Notes: generated by a model not told the origin, from the letters alone. Shown: positions 23,922 through 30,612, counted from the first letter of the stretch. The stretch: DNA of 38,679 nucleotides from Actinomadura hibisca NBRC 15177 (GCF_001552635.1 NZ_BCRO01000112.1:1-38679), one strand, 5' to 3'. Made by a program: numbers and translations.

Positions 23922-24962
23922 CTAGGACCGCTTGCCGGGGGCGGCGACCTTCGCCGCCGTCAGCGAGCCCCAGCCGAGGATCTGGCCCTTGCGGACGCCG
24001 AGCCGGCCCGCGTCGGTGTAGCTGCGCAGCGCCGTCACCCGGAAGCCCAGGTAGGAGTAGGTCTTCGGGTCGACGAACACCTCGTGGTGCTCCTTGCCGT
24101 CAAGGTCCAGGTAGAGCGAGACACCGCGCCGACCGGCCAGGTCATCGGCCCGACCGGCGTAGCGGACGCTCGGGATCTTGGCCAGCGCGCCGTACAGGGC
24201 GGCCCGCTGGCGCGCGGGGAACAGCGCGCCGCGCAGGTACTGCGAGACGACGTCGAAGGCGCGGGCGTCGCGCTGCGCGGCGGTCAGCGGCGCGGGCGGG
24301 GGCGGCGGGGTCTTGGTCCCGGGCTTGAGCTTGCCGCCCTTCTGGGCGCGGCTCCGGCTCTGCCGCTCCTCCGCGTCGACGATCTTCCGGATGTGGGCGA
24401 GCATCGCCGTGGCGTTGTCCGGCAGGGCCAGCAGCGTGGGGTAGTCCATGCGCAGCGGCCCCGACGGGACGAACTTGGAGCCCGAGGCCACCCGCAGCTT
24501 GCCGCCCTCCATGAAGGCGAACGCCTTCTCGTCCGTGCGTCGCCACATCTCGCGGGTGACGAGCTTGCCGGGACGGCCGAACAGCGCCGGTCCCGCGCCG
24601 CCCTCCTGCGTCGGCGCGTAGACGGACTTGAGGTAGACCCACTGGCGCGGCCCCAGCGCGCCCTCCGGGCCCCGGGCCGCGCGCTCCGCCCCCTCGGCCA
24701 GCGCGGTGACGGCCGAGACCTGGCGCACGCGCGCGGGCGGCTCGCCGCCCCCCGGCTGGACGGCGACGAGCACGCCGCCGCCGACCGCGAACGCGCCGGT
24801 CAGCGCCCCGGCCAGCAGCAGCGGACGGCGCGCGGAACGGCGCGTCGGCGCGGGCTCGCCGGACTGCACGCGCAACCGCAGCCGGGCCTTGTCGACGGCG
24901 TCGTAGGGGGCCACCTCGGGGCGGCCGTCCCGGAAAGTGGTGATCAGTTCGTCGGTGCTCAT
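23922..24962 (-). CDS. CU044_5270-family membrane protein
   Basis: A 346-residue protein of the CU044_5270 family, which in actinomycetes regularly accompanies an ECF sigma factor gene. The layout is a cytoplasmic N terminus (about residues 1-46), one TM helix (about 48-68), and a large extracytoplasmic part with a Pro-rich insert (about 220-235). Landmarks are GPRQWVYLKSVYAPT, REMWRRTDEKAFAF, GRRGVSLYLDLDGKEHH and YSYLGFRVTAL. I chose the ATG at 24962, which overlaps the sigma-factor stop as ATGA. By topology and pairing it may sense the envelope and control the sigma factor; that is inference. Confidence 0.87.
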   Translation of the reverse strand: MSTDELITTFRDGRPEVAPYDAVDKARLRLRVQSGEPAPTRRSARRPLLLAGALTGAFAVGGGVLVAVQPGGGEPPARVRQVSAVTALAEGAERAARGPEGALGPRQWVYLKSVYAPTQEGGAGPALFGRPGKLVTREMWRRTDEKAFAFMEGGKLRVASGSKFVPSGPLRMDYPTLLALPDNATAMLAHIRKIVDAEERQSRSRAQKGGKLKPGTKTPPPPPAPLTAAQRDARAFDVVSQYLRGALFPARQRAALYGALAKIPSVRYAGRADDLAGRRGVSLYLDLDGKEHHEVFVDPKTYSYLGFRVTALRSYTDAGRLGVRKGQILGWGSLTAAKVAAPGKRS

Positions 24963-25549
24963 GCCTGCTCCTCGCCGGTGCTCAGGGGGTCGCCGCCCAG
25001 GAAGCGGCTGGTCTTCTTGCGGATGCGGTGCAGCCGGGACCGGACGGTCCCGACCGGGATGCCGAGCGCGTCGGCGGCCTCCTCGTAGCTGAAGTCGGCC
25101 CAGGCGATGAGCAGCAGCAGGTCGCGGTCGGCCGCCGACAGCTTCGCCAGCGCGGCGGCCAGCGCGGGCTGGAGCCGCTGCGCGGTGAGCCGGGCGTCGC
25201 TGCGCTCGGTGAAGGGCTCGCCCTCGGCGCGGCCTCCCGCGCGGGCCAGCGCGCGGTTGCGGCGCACTTCGGCGCGCTTGTGCGCGCGGATCGCGTTGGT
25301 GACGATCGCGTACAACCAGGGCCGGGCGTCGGGCCTGCGCGGGTCGTAGCCCGCGCGTTTGCGGAAGGCGGTCAGGAAGGTCTCGGCGACGACGTCCTGC
25401 GCGATCTCCGCGCCCAGCCGCCGGGCGGCGTACCGGTGGATCGCGTCGATGTGCCGGTCGAAGACCGTCGCGAACCACTCGGGCTCGTGCACCGACCGGG
25501 CCAGCACCTCGGCGTCGGACGCCTCGTCGATCTCCGACGGCGCGGTCAC
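24959..25549 (-). CDS. ECF RNA polymerase sigma factor
   Basis: A 196-residue two-domain sigma-70 family protein. Region 2 (about residues 28-100) has HRYAARRLGAEIAQDVVAETF and ARPWLYAIVTNAIRAHKR. Region 4 (about 130-190) has LSAADRDLLLLIAW and the HTH YEEAADALGIPVGTVRSRLHR. The GTG at 25549 overlaps the stop of a possible 6-codon leader frame (25546-25566), and no other in-frame start lies upstream. It is coupled by ATGA to the CU044_5270 gene. The signal and regulon are unknown. Confidence 0.92.
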   Translation of the reverse strand: MTAPSEIDEASDAEVLARSVHEPEWFATVFDRHIDAIHRYAARRLGAEIAQDVVAETFLTAFRKRAGYDPRRPDARPWLYAIVTNAIRAHKRAEVRRNRALARAGGRAEGEPFTERSDARLTAQRLQPALAAALAKLSAADRDLLLLIAWADFSYEEAADALGIPVGTVRSRLHRIRKKTSRFLGGDPLSTGEEQA

Positions 25550-25566
25550 GTGCCTCGTCCGTTCAT
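25546..25566 (-). CDS. Possible 6-residue leader peptide (MNGRGT)
   Basis: An ATG with a good AAAGGA ribosome site opens a frame encoding MNGRGT. Its TGA overlaps the sigma-factor start as GTGA. The sigma GTG itself has only a weak site, so ribosomes ending the leader could restart there. No comparative support is available, and it may be chance. Confidence 0.35.
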   Translation of the reverse strand: MNGRGT

Positions 25567-25733
25567 GGGGGTTCCTTTCGGAGGAATCACCCGTACAGGA
25601 CCGAAGTGTTGGGGCGGGTTCCCACTTCCTTGGAAGTTTCTCGGATTGGCCGGACCGCGCGCGAGACTGAGCGACCTGATGAGGTCGGTCAGGCCGGTGC
25701 AGGCGCGCGCTGGATTGTTGATCTGCCTCGACG

Positions 25734-25767
25734 CCGAAGGGCCCCAGCGTTGGCTGGGGCCCTTCGG
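25734..25767 (-). terminator. Hairpin terminator after XRE-DUF397 operon
   Basis: A perfect 15-bp stem (CCGAAGGGCCCCAGC and complement) closes a GTTG tetraloop, 20 bases beyond the stop of the last DUF397 gene. It is a near-copy of the terminator at 23864-23896. Confidence 0.85.
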
Positions 25768-25787
25768 TAGTGCTGGGGGGAGCGGCG

Positions 25788-25982
25788 TCACGCCTTCCAG
25801 GCGTCCGCCTTGATGGTGGTGAGGAGGTCGCGGGCGGCGGTCAGGGGGAGGGTGAAGTGCGGTCCGTTGGGGTCCTTGGAGTCGCGGAGTCCCACCGTTC
25901 CGGCGGCCCGCCGCATCTCCACACAGTCGCCGCCGTCAGAGTGGCTCCGGCTCGCTTTGCGCCACGCGGTCGTGTAGGTCAT
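25788..25982 (-). CDS. DUF397 protein, second copy
   Basis: A 64-residue DUF397 protein, a small partner of XRE/DUF5753 regulators in actinomycetes. Motifs are WRKASRSHSDGGDCVEM, VGLRDSKDPNGPHFTL and the tail LLTTIKADAWKA. The ATG at 25982 overlaps the stop of the first DUF397 gene (ATGA), so the upstream open frame is a shadow. It shares the block from CVEMRRAAGTVGLRDSKDP to PNGPH with the first copy, a recent tandem duplication. It is the third gene of the operon. In better-studied pairs the DUF397 protein modulates its XRE partner; which of the two does so here is unknown. Confidence 0.92.
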   Translation of the reverse strand: MTYTTAWRKASRSHSDGGDCVEMRRAAGTVGLRDSKDPNGPHFTLPLTAARDLLTTIKADAWKA

Positions 25983-26191
25983 GCGTAGCCCTCTCTTGCC
26001 TTCTCGATCTCTTCGCGGGATTCCGCCTTGATGGTGGTGAGGAGGTTGCGGGCGGCGGTCAGGGCGAGTGTGACGTGTGGGCCGTTGGGGTCCTTGGAGT
26101 CGCGAAGGCCCACCGTTCCGGCGGCTCGCCGCATCTCCACACATTCACCGCCAGTGCTGCTGCTCCGGCTCGCCTTGCGCCATTCGGTCAC
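25979..26191 (-). CDS. DUF397 protein, first copy
   Basis: A 70-residue DUF397 protein: WRKASRSSSTGGECVEM, VGLRDSKDPNGPHVTL, LLTTIKAE. Compared with the second copy it has a charged C-terminal extension (SREEIEKAREGYA). The same extension recurs in the remnant at 16.0 kb. The start overlaps the XRE stop as ATGA. A Cys in the GGxCVEM motif is conserved in the family. It is probably a regulatory partner of the XRE protein encoded just upstream. Confidence 0.92.
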   Translation of the reverse strand: MTEWRKASRSSSTGGECVEMRRAAGTVGLRDSKDPNGPHVTLALTAARNLLTTIKAESREEIEKAREGYA

Positions 26192-27012
26192 GGGTGGTGC
26201 TCCATCGCCTCGTGTAGCAGTTCCCGAGAGCGATCCCAGGATGCCGCTAGCGTTGATACCTGGTCGTACCGTATCGCGACATCTTGGATGTCTTTCGGGT
26301 CGAGTAGCAGACGGCCGCCCATCGGTGCCTCGACGAAACCGATGTCCCTGCCGTCCACCGTCAGGAGCCTCACGGGCCCATCGTGGCCTTGGTGAATTCC
26401 TGCGGACTTCTCCACAACGCAGATCGCCACGTTAGGGCGCTCCGTCATGGCTATCAGGTGCTCAAGCTGTTCCCGCATGATGCCGGGCCTGTTGACGGAC
26501 TGCTCGATCACCGTCCAGGAAAGGATGGCCGTGAAGAGCGCCGGGGTCGAACGGTCGAATACGGCCACCTGACGGGCGAGCCGAACCTTGAGCGCCGCCT
26601 CCACCTCGTCCTCGGAGGCGAGCCCCATTCGGAGCTGTGCGCGTGCGTAGTCCGGCGTCTGGAGGAGGCCCGGAACAACGGACGGCTCCCATAGGCGTAC
26701 GCGGCTCGCGTCCTTTTCAAGTTCCTGCAGACCGGTCAGCCATCCGTCATCCGTCGAGCGGGCGGAGGCGTGCCGCACGAGGAAGGAGAACAGGCCCTCG
26801 GTCTTCCATGTCGTGTCGAGAATCGTCGCATATTCGGCACTTAGCTTCCTAAGTCCGTTCTCGACTCTGGAAACTTGGGAACGTTGGCATCCCAGAATCT
26901 GCGCTAGTTGATCTCCCGTTAGTCCGTGCCGGAGGCGATAAAGACGCACCTGAACTGCAATGACGTCCCAGAGCGAGCGATTTGGATCAAGGCGGTTCTG
27001 CATGATCGTCAC
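26188..27012 (-). CDS. XRE-family regulator with DUF5753 domain
   Basis: A 274-residue WhiJ-like regulator. The HTH (about residues 20-75) contains LTGDQLAQILGCQRSQVSRVENG. The DUF5753 domain (about 95-270) contains LWEPSVVPGLLQTPDYARAQL, RLARQVAVFD and NVAICVVEKSAG. It heads an operon with two DUF397 genes joined by ATGA overlaps. It diverges from an operon of four small unknown genes. An inverted repeat (27021-27044) starts nine bases before its start codon, well placed for autoregulation. The codons are less extreme in GC than in neighbouring housekeeping genes, which fits an acquired element. Confidence 0.92.
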   Translation of the reverse strand: MTIMQNRLDPNRSLWDVIAVQVRLYRLRHGLTGDQLAQILGCQRSQVSRVENGLRKLSAEYATILDTTWKTEGLFSFLVRHASARSTDDGWLTGLQELEKDASRVRLWEPSVVPGLLQTPDYARAQLRMGLASEDEVEAALKVRLARQVAVFDRSTPALFTAILSWTVIEQSVNRPGIMREQLEHLIAMTERPNVAICVVEKSAGIHQGHDGPVRLLTVDGRDIGFVEAPMGGRLLLDPKDIQDVAIRYDQVSTLAASWDRSRELLHEAMEHHP

Positions 27013-27020
27013 CGTTCCAG

Positions 27021-27044
27021 ACGTTCCACTTCGGCTAGGAACGT
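27021..27044. promoter_or_regulatory. Inverted repeat in XRE/small-gene divergent gap
   Basis: ACGTTCC and GGAACGT are perfect 7-bp arms with a 10-bp spacer, in the 99-bp gap between the XRE gene and the four-gene operon. An additional GTTCC lies just to the left. It is a good candidate for the XRE protein's binding site, able to control both directions. Confidence 0.5.
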
Positions 27045-27111
27045 AGCGAGCTTAATTCGTGAGGGCGCACTCTGTAAGCCAATTGATGAACAGCCTTCCG
27101 GAGGTGGGGAC

Positions 27112-27549
27112 ATGTTCTCCCGAGCTCGCCCGTCATGGTCTGGACGTCGGCGCGGACGCCATGCGCGCTCCGGCGGTTCGCTCCAGCCCGTCCCGTCGAG
27201 CCACCAAAACACCGGCTTCGGGCGCGTCAACCCCCGCCGCCAGGTGTTGGACGAACTCCTCGCCGCGCTCCAGCGCGCCAGCGACCTTCGCGGCGTCCTG
27301 ATCTGGGACGAGACCTCGGCGCTCCGCGTGGTCGTCTCCTTCGCCGGGCGCGGCACCAGTCCCGCCGTCTCGGTGACGGCCAACTTCCTCGACGGGCGCT
27401 GGTGGTACGCCTGGGCACCGGACGGCGGCGGTCCCGGACCCGGAAGCCCGACGACGATCACGCCCGTCCAGGACAACGCCGTCCAGGAAACCCTGAACGT
27501 CTGTCGGCGCACCCTCTGGACGCTCGTCGCGTCAGGAGGACGGCCATGA
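27112..27549 (+). CDS. Unknown protein, first gene of coupled operon
   Basis: A 145-residue protein I do not recognise. The N terminus (about residues 1-40) is basic and Ser/Arg-rich. The rest looks like a compact alpha/beta domain: RRQVLDELLAALQRASDL, then VLIWDETSALRVVVSFAG, VSVTANFLDGRWWYAWAPDG, and a C-terminal helix QETLNVCRRTLWTLVA. The paired Trp segment is the most distinctive part. The ATG at 27112 follows GGAGG by seven bases; the frame is open further upstream without a ribosome site. The stop overlaps the next start (ATGA). The divergent XRE regulator probably controls it. Confidence 0.75.
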   Translation: MFSRARPSWSGRRRGRHARSGGSLQPVPSSHQNTGFGRVNPRRQVLDELLAALQRASDLRGVLIWDETSALRVVVSFAGRGTSPAVSVTANFLDGRWWYAWAPDGGGPGPGSPTTITPVQDNAVQETLNVCRRTLWTLVASGGRP

Positions 27550-27635
27550 AGCGCAAGCCGAACGACGACGCCCGCACGCCATCCGCCGCAAGCGCCGCGA
27601 CCGTGGAACTCCGCGAAGGAGGCCACGATGAATGA
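27546..27635 (+). CDS. 29-residue peptide, second gene of coupled operon
   Basis: A very short frame beginning MKRKPNDDARTPSA and ending VELREGGHDE. It has its own AGGAGGA site five bases upstream. It overlaps the preceding stop (ATGA) and the next start (8 bases). Those two overlaps and the ribosome site argue that it is translated; on length alone it would be dismissed. It is highly charged with no hydrophobic core, so it could be a bridging peptide that keeps ribosomes on the message, or a small partner protein. Confidence 0.55.
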   Translation: MKRKPNDDARTPSAASAATVELREGGHDE

Positions 27636-27843
27636 GACCGAACGTGCCCTCGCCTTCCACCGCGAAGCGCTGAACGTCGCGAAAGAAGACCGGCGCTTCG
27701 TCGTGTGCGTCGTCCAGCTCGTCTACGAAGAGGCCATGCGCACGTTCGGCGTCCCCGACACGACGCGGGAGCGGGTGCGCGACTTCGCCGCGTCCGCGCT
27801 GGCACCTCTCACGCACACCGAGGACGAAAGACAACAGGGATGA
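27628..27843 (+). CDS. Unknown 71-residue protein, third gene of operon
   Basis: A 71-residue, probably all-helical protein: TERALAFHREALNVAKEDRR, then FVVCVVQLVYEEAMRTFGV, then TRERVRDFAASALAPL. There is no TM helix or known motif. AAGGAGG lies upstream of the ATG, inside the preceding 29-codon frame. The stop overlaps the next start as ATGA. Third-position GC is high, as in real genes here. Function unknown. Confidence 0.75.
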   Translation: MNETERALAFHREALNVAKEDRRFVVCVVQLVYEEAMRTFGVPDTTRERVRDFAASALAPLTHTEDERQQG

Positions 27844-28181
27844 GCGACGCCGAGCGCATCGCGCAGCTGGAACGCGACCTGGCCCGCCTCCAGAACGAGC
27901 GCGAAGTCTTCGAGCGCGAGGCCACCGCGTCCCAGGTGCGCGCGGCCCGTGCCGTCAGCATCGTCTTCGCCGCCTTCGACCGCGCCATGAGCGCGCACGG
28001 CTTCCTGAACTCCACGCGCCGTCAGCTCGCCGCGCTCGCCGGTGAGGAACTGACGCGCGCAGGCGAGATAGTCCGAGGCCAGGACCTCCCAGACGACGAG
28101 CCGGGGCCCTCGCCGGGCAAGGAGGGGAGCGGCGAGCGCCCCGGCCCGTCCCAACTCCCGGGGCCGGAAAGCCCCGGGTAG
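27840..28181 (+). CDS. Unknown coiled-coil protein, fourth gene of operon
   Basis: A 113-residue protein. Residues 1-35 (AERIAQLERDLARLQNEREV) show heptad spacing and should form a coiled coil. A second helical part (about 40-80) contains SIVFAAFDRAMSAHGFLNS and LAALAGEELTRAGEIV. The C-terminal 30 residues are disordered and rich in Pro, Gly and Glu. The start overlaps the preceding stop (ATGA). A strong hairpin follows 39 bases after the stop, closing the operon. No family is recognised. Confidence 0.75.
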   Translation: MSDAERIAQLERDLARLQNEREVFEREATASQVRAARAVSIVFAAFDRAMSAHGFLNSTRRQLAALAGEELTRAGEIVRGQDLPDDEPGPSPGKEGSGERPGPSQLPGPESPG

Positions 28182-28219
28182 CGGGCGGCGGCGCCTTCCC
28201 CCGACGCCGCCACCCGCCC

Positions 28220-28261
28220 GAAGGCCCCCAGCGCACCACCCCCGTTGCGCTGGGGGCCTTC
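28220..28261 (+). terminator. Hairpin terminator of small-gene operon
   Basis: A perfect 16-bp stem (GAAGGCCCCCAGCGCA and complement) closes a 10-nt loop. It belongs to the same sequence family as the hairpins at 23864 and 25734 (GAAGG-CCCC-AGCG). The flank after its right arm recurs near 31374. Confidence 0.85.
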
Positions 28262-28402
28262 AACGCGGCGGGGCTTCCGCGGAAACACAAGTCCGTTCTC
28301 TCCTGACCGCGCGGCGGCCCGGGGCAAGGCCGCCAAGGAGACGTAGCCGAGCATCCTCCAGTCTGGAGAAGGCCATGGCTCTACGGTTGATCGGCGGAGA
28401 CG

Positions 28403-28565
28403 ATGGCTGAAGCCAAAGGCGGCGAGAAGCCTCGCGGCGGCGGCCTGCGGCCCCGCATCCCCGAGAACATCTGCGGGGAACGGGTCCGGGTGGCGTTGCT
28501 GGAGGCCCGGCCCGCCGGGCTGACCACCAAGCAGCTGATGGTCGCGACCGGCCTGAGACCCACCC
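28403..28565 (+). pseudogene. Truncated HTH-like gene interrupted by IS remnant
   Basis: An ATG opens a frame whose first 54 residues look genuine: a basic start, then RPRIPENICGERVRVALLEA and AGLTTKQLMVATGLRPT, the beginning of a winged-helix type DNA-binding domain. At about 28565 the sequence switches to the IS5-like transposase remnant in another frame, and the continuing reading is Ser/Thr-rich nonsense. The 3' part is gone. Confidence 0.6.
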
Positions 28566-28900
28566 GCGCCGCGAGATCGTCGACGCCATCCGCTACCCGG
28601 TCGACAACGGCTGCAAATGGCGCGTGCCGCCAGCCGACTTCCCGCCCTGGCGCACCGTCTATGGCTTCTTCGCTCGCTGGAGCCACCACGGGGTGATCAC
28701 CCAGATCCGTGACCGGCTACGCGAACAGATCCGGCTGCGCGCCCAGCGCTGCCCGCGCCCGCCGCAACCGCCGCGACCACGAACGCCGCGCCGCCCACTC
28801 CGAAGCAATGATCACCTGGGCGGCGATCATGTTGATGACCCGCCGCCTCACCCGCAAGCAACCCGCCCAAACCGCCGCGCCCCACACGCTGGCCGCCTAG
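28566..28900 (+). mobile_element. IS5-family transposase remnant, internally deleted
   Basis: The N-terminal DUF4096 part of an IS5-like transposase is readable: REIVDAIRYPVDNGCKWR, PADFPPWRTVYGFFARW, then GVITQIRDRLREQIRLR. From about 28757, one frame over, comes the C-terminal end RRNRRDHERRAAHSEAMITW then AAIMLMTRRL. The whole DDE catalytic core between them is missing. An ordinary element encodes about 250-280 residues; about 95 remain. Inverted ends were not found. The remnant interrupts the gene on its left and reaches into the 3' end of the zinc-ribbon gene on its right. Confidence 0.85.
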
Positions 28901-29360
28901 CGAATAGCCGTTTCAACAACCGGCCATACCAGGACGCCGGAAACGGCTGACCGTTGAGATCGTCCGCTTCGACCACGGCCTCCTGGCGTGCTTGCCACGC
29001 CCGCAGCCGGCACTTCGGTGAGCAGTGGACCGCATCCGCGCGCCGCCGCACACCGGCCCACACCAGCACTCCGCACACCGGGCAGTGCCTCCACGCAACC
29101 AACCTCGCTCGCCACCCGGCCGGAGTCCGCAGCCACGCCGCCGCCTCCTGCGAAATCATCGTGGCAGCCGACTTCTCCTGTTCAGCGGCACGTTTGCGCG
29201 CCCGATACGCCCGCATTCCACACGCCGCCGAACAGTACTTGCGCCGCGGCGACGACTCCCCCGGCAACCGCACGCCGCCCACCACACACTTCCGGGCCCG
29301 GCCCACGCCATGAAGCTTCCCCGAGCAGCTCCACGCCTCCTGCTCAACCCCCGGCTCCAC
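28848..29360 (-). CDS. Double zinc-ribbon-like protein, 3' end altered by IS
   Basis: A 170-residue frame with two CxxC/CxxxC-type units: KCVVGG...RRKYCSAACGMRAYRARKR and HCPVCGVLVWAG...VHCSPKCRLRAWQARQE. The YCS-x-x-C-x-x-RAYRARKR form is common in small actinobacterial zinc-finger proteins of unknown role. Codon use is typical of a real gene down to about 28915 (LKRLFA). The last residues (RRPACGARRF...) are read from the transposase remnant, so the original C terminus was probably lost. The start is uncertain: GTG 29360, or an in-frame GTG near 29303 just before the first Cys. Confidence 0.6.
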   Translation of the reverse strand: MEPGVEQEAWSCSGKLHGVGRARKCVVGGVRLPGESSPRRKYCSAACGMRAYRARKRAAEQEKSAATMISQEAAAWLRTPAGWRARLVAWRHCPVCGVLVWAGVRRRADAVHCSPKCRLRAWQARQEAVVEADDLNGQPFPASWYGRLLKRLFARRPACGARRFGRVACG

Positions 29361-29370
29361 CGGAATTCAC

Positions 29371-29376
29371 TATTGT
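29371..29376 (+). promoter_or_regulatory. -10 element for a possibly leaderless mRNA
   Basis: TATTGT lies seven bases before the GTG start at 29383, so transcription would begin at or next to the start codon. It lies within an imperfect dyad (TTCAC...GTGAA, 29366-29387). No clear -35 box or ribosome site is present. Confidence 0.4.
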
Positions 29377-29382
29377 GACAGT

Positions 29383-29964
29383 GTGAACACTCTCAGTAGT
29401 CGACCGGACGCGGTCCGGGCCTTCCTGACCGCCGGCGTCGCAGCCGTCCTGTGCACCGGCACCGCCGCTCCCGCTCACGCCGCATCCATCGCGCCCGCGC
29501 CCGCGCCGGCGGCCGAGGTGTGCGCTCCCGGCAGCGGCACCCAGATCTTCAAGTCCTCCAACGGCTACACCCGCGCCCTGGCGAAGCTGTGCGCCAAGCC
29601 CGTCGCCCTGCCCGGCGGCGGCAAGGCCGTCGAGGCCACCCTGGAAGCCCGGTTCCAGTACTACTGGGGCCTGGCCTGGCACCCCGAGAAGGCCGGCGCG
29701 TGCTCGGTCACCGGCACGTTCGAGAAGCGCCGCTACAGCGGCGGCGCCCCCACGTTCGACGACCTGGGCGGCAGCTGCGGCGAAGACGGCGTCTTCCGCG
29801 ACACCGTCCGCTTCCCCGCCAGCGCCGACCGCTACGTCATCTACGCCGGCGCCCACAAGAACGGCGGCTACTGGGCCAAGAACACCAAGGACTCCGCCGC
29901 CCAGGACCACAACACCAACTACATCCACATCAAGGGCCTGGCCGTCGCCGTCACCGTCCCCTGA
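29383..29964 (+). CDS. Secreted protein of unknown function
   Basis: A 193-residue exported protein. The signal peptide has a short polar start, a hydrophobic core (AFLTAGVAAVLCTGTAA) and a likely cut after AHA near residue 33. The mature part starts with an Ala/Pro-rich linker and then a domain with four Cys (VCAPGSG, KLCAKP, GACSVTG, GGSCGED) that probably form two disulfides. It also has aromatic stretches (FQYYWGLAWHPE, GAHKNGGYWAKNTKD). I do not recognise a family. The GTG start sits seven bases from a -10 box, suggesting a leaderless message. Codon third positions are almost all G or C. Confidence 0.8.
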   Translation: MNTLSSRPDAVRAFLTAGVAAVLCTGTAAPAHAASIAPAPAPAAEVCAPGSGTQIFKSSNGYTRALAKLCAKPVALPGGGKAVEATLEARFQYYWGLAWHPEKAGACSVTGTFEKRRYSGGAPTFDDLGGSCGEDGVFRDTVRFPASADRYVIYAGAHKNGGYWAKNTKDSAAQDHNTNYIHIKGLAVAVTVP

Positions 29965-30087
29965 CCTGATCACCGGCACGACCACCGGCACGTCCTCCCA
30001 GTCGGCGACGATCGCCGCCGGGGCCTCCCCGGCGGCGATCACGCAGAACACGCAACTGGTCGAGTTAGCGTCACGCGAAGGCGTCAC
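29959..30087 (-). pseudogene. HIT-family hydrolase gene, N-terminal fragment
   Basis: The minus strand from the GTG at 30087 reads SCVFCVIAAGEAPAAIVADW then EDVPVVVPVI. This is the start of a HIT-domain protein, whose members open with CxFCxIxxGExPAxxV. After about 43 codons the reading runs into the antisense of the secreted-protein gene and becomes Gly/Asp/Val repeats. The HIT active-site triad is absent. The rest of the gene has been deleted or replaced. Confidence 0.65.
30010..30040. terminator. Perfect 14-bp hairpin, possible terminator
   Basis: GATCGCCGCCGGGG and its complement close a 3-nt loop, 46 bases after the secreted-protein stop. It may terminate that gene. It also lies inside the HIT fragment, where IAAGEAPAAI would be encoded palindromically, so it may be an accident of codon use. 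Confidence 0.45.
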
Positions 30088-30090
30088 GAC

Positions 30091-30612
30091 GTGACGGCTC
30101 CAGAACGCAAACGGCTACGCCGAACGCTATGCAGGTCAGCGCTGACAGCGTTGATCAGGGAATGGGAAACAGACACTGAGCCCGGGGTGATCCCCGGGCT
30201 GTTCCAGACCAGTGCCTATGCGACGGCGCGCATGGGGCGGTTCAACGAATTCCACGGTTTCCCCGGCGACCTCGCGGACGCCGTCGAGGCGCGGATGGAG
30301 AGACAGCGGGTCGTCCGGTCCGGAAGGCGGACGTTCGCCGTCGTCCTGGAGGAATCGGCACCGTGGTTCCGGATCGGGTCCCGCGTGATGATGCGGGAGC
30401 AGCTCGATCACTTGCGCGACGTCGCCACGTGGCCGCAGGTCTCGCTCGGGGTCATCCCCCGTGACCGGGCCCGCCGCATCTGGTCGGTGCCCACCTTCTG
30501 GATCTTCGACGGACGGCGCGTGATCACCGAGACGCCCACGGCCGAGTTGACCATCACCGCGCCGGGCGAGGTGGAGATCTACCGGCGGGTCTTCGCCGAG
30601 GTGGTCGGGCTG
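30091..30612 (+). pseudogene. DUF5753 regulator remnant lacking its HTH
   Basis: The frame from GTG 30091 reads as a DUF5753 domain: IREWETDTEPGVIPGLFQT, then ARMERQRVVRSGRRTFAVVL, MMREQLDHLRDVATWPQVSL and ELTITAPGEVEIYRRVFA. The usual N-terminal XRE helix-turn-helix (about 80 residues) is missing. Only a 20-residue basic stub precedes the domain. At about 30612 the frame passes directly into a methyltransferase remnant. The product could not bind DNA as the family does. Confidence 0.75.

Noticed and set aside
28022..28354. 110-codon minus-strand frame across the 28.2-kb terminator
   Set aside because: The apparent VEGPQR phrase, also seen near 23.87 and 25.74 kb, is simply the shared terminator hairpin translated; it is not protein homology.
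29344..30087. An intact 247-residue HIT-family protein
   Set aside because: Only about 43 N-terminal codons match HIT proteins. The remainder is antisense reading of the secreted-protein gene and lacks the histidine triad.
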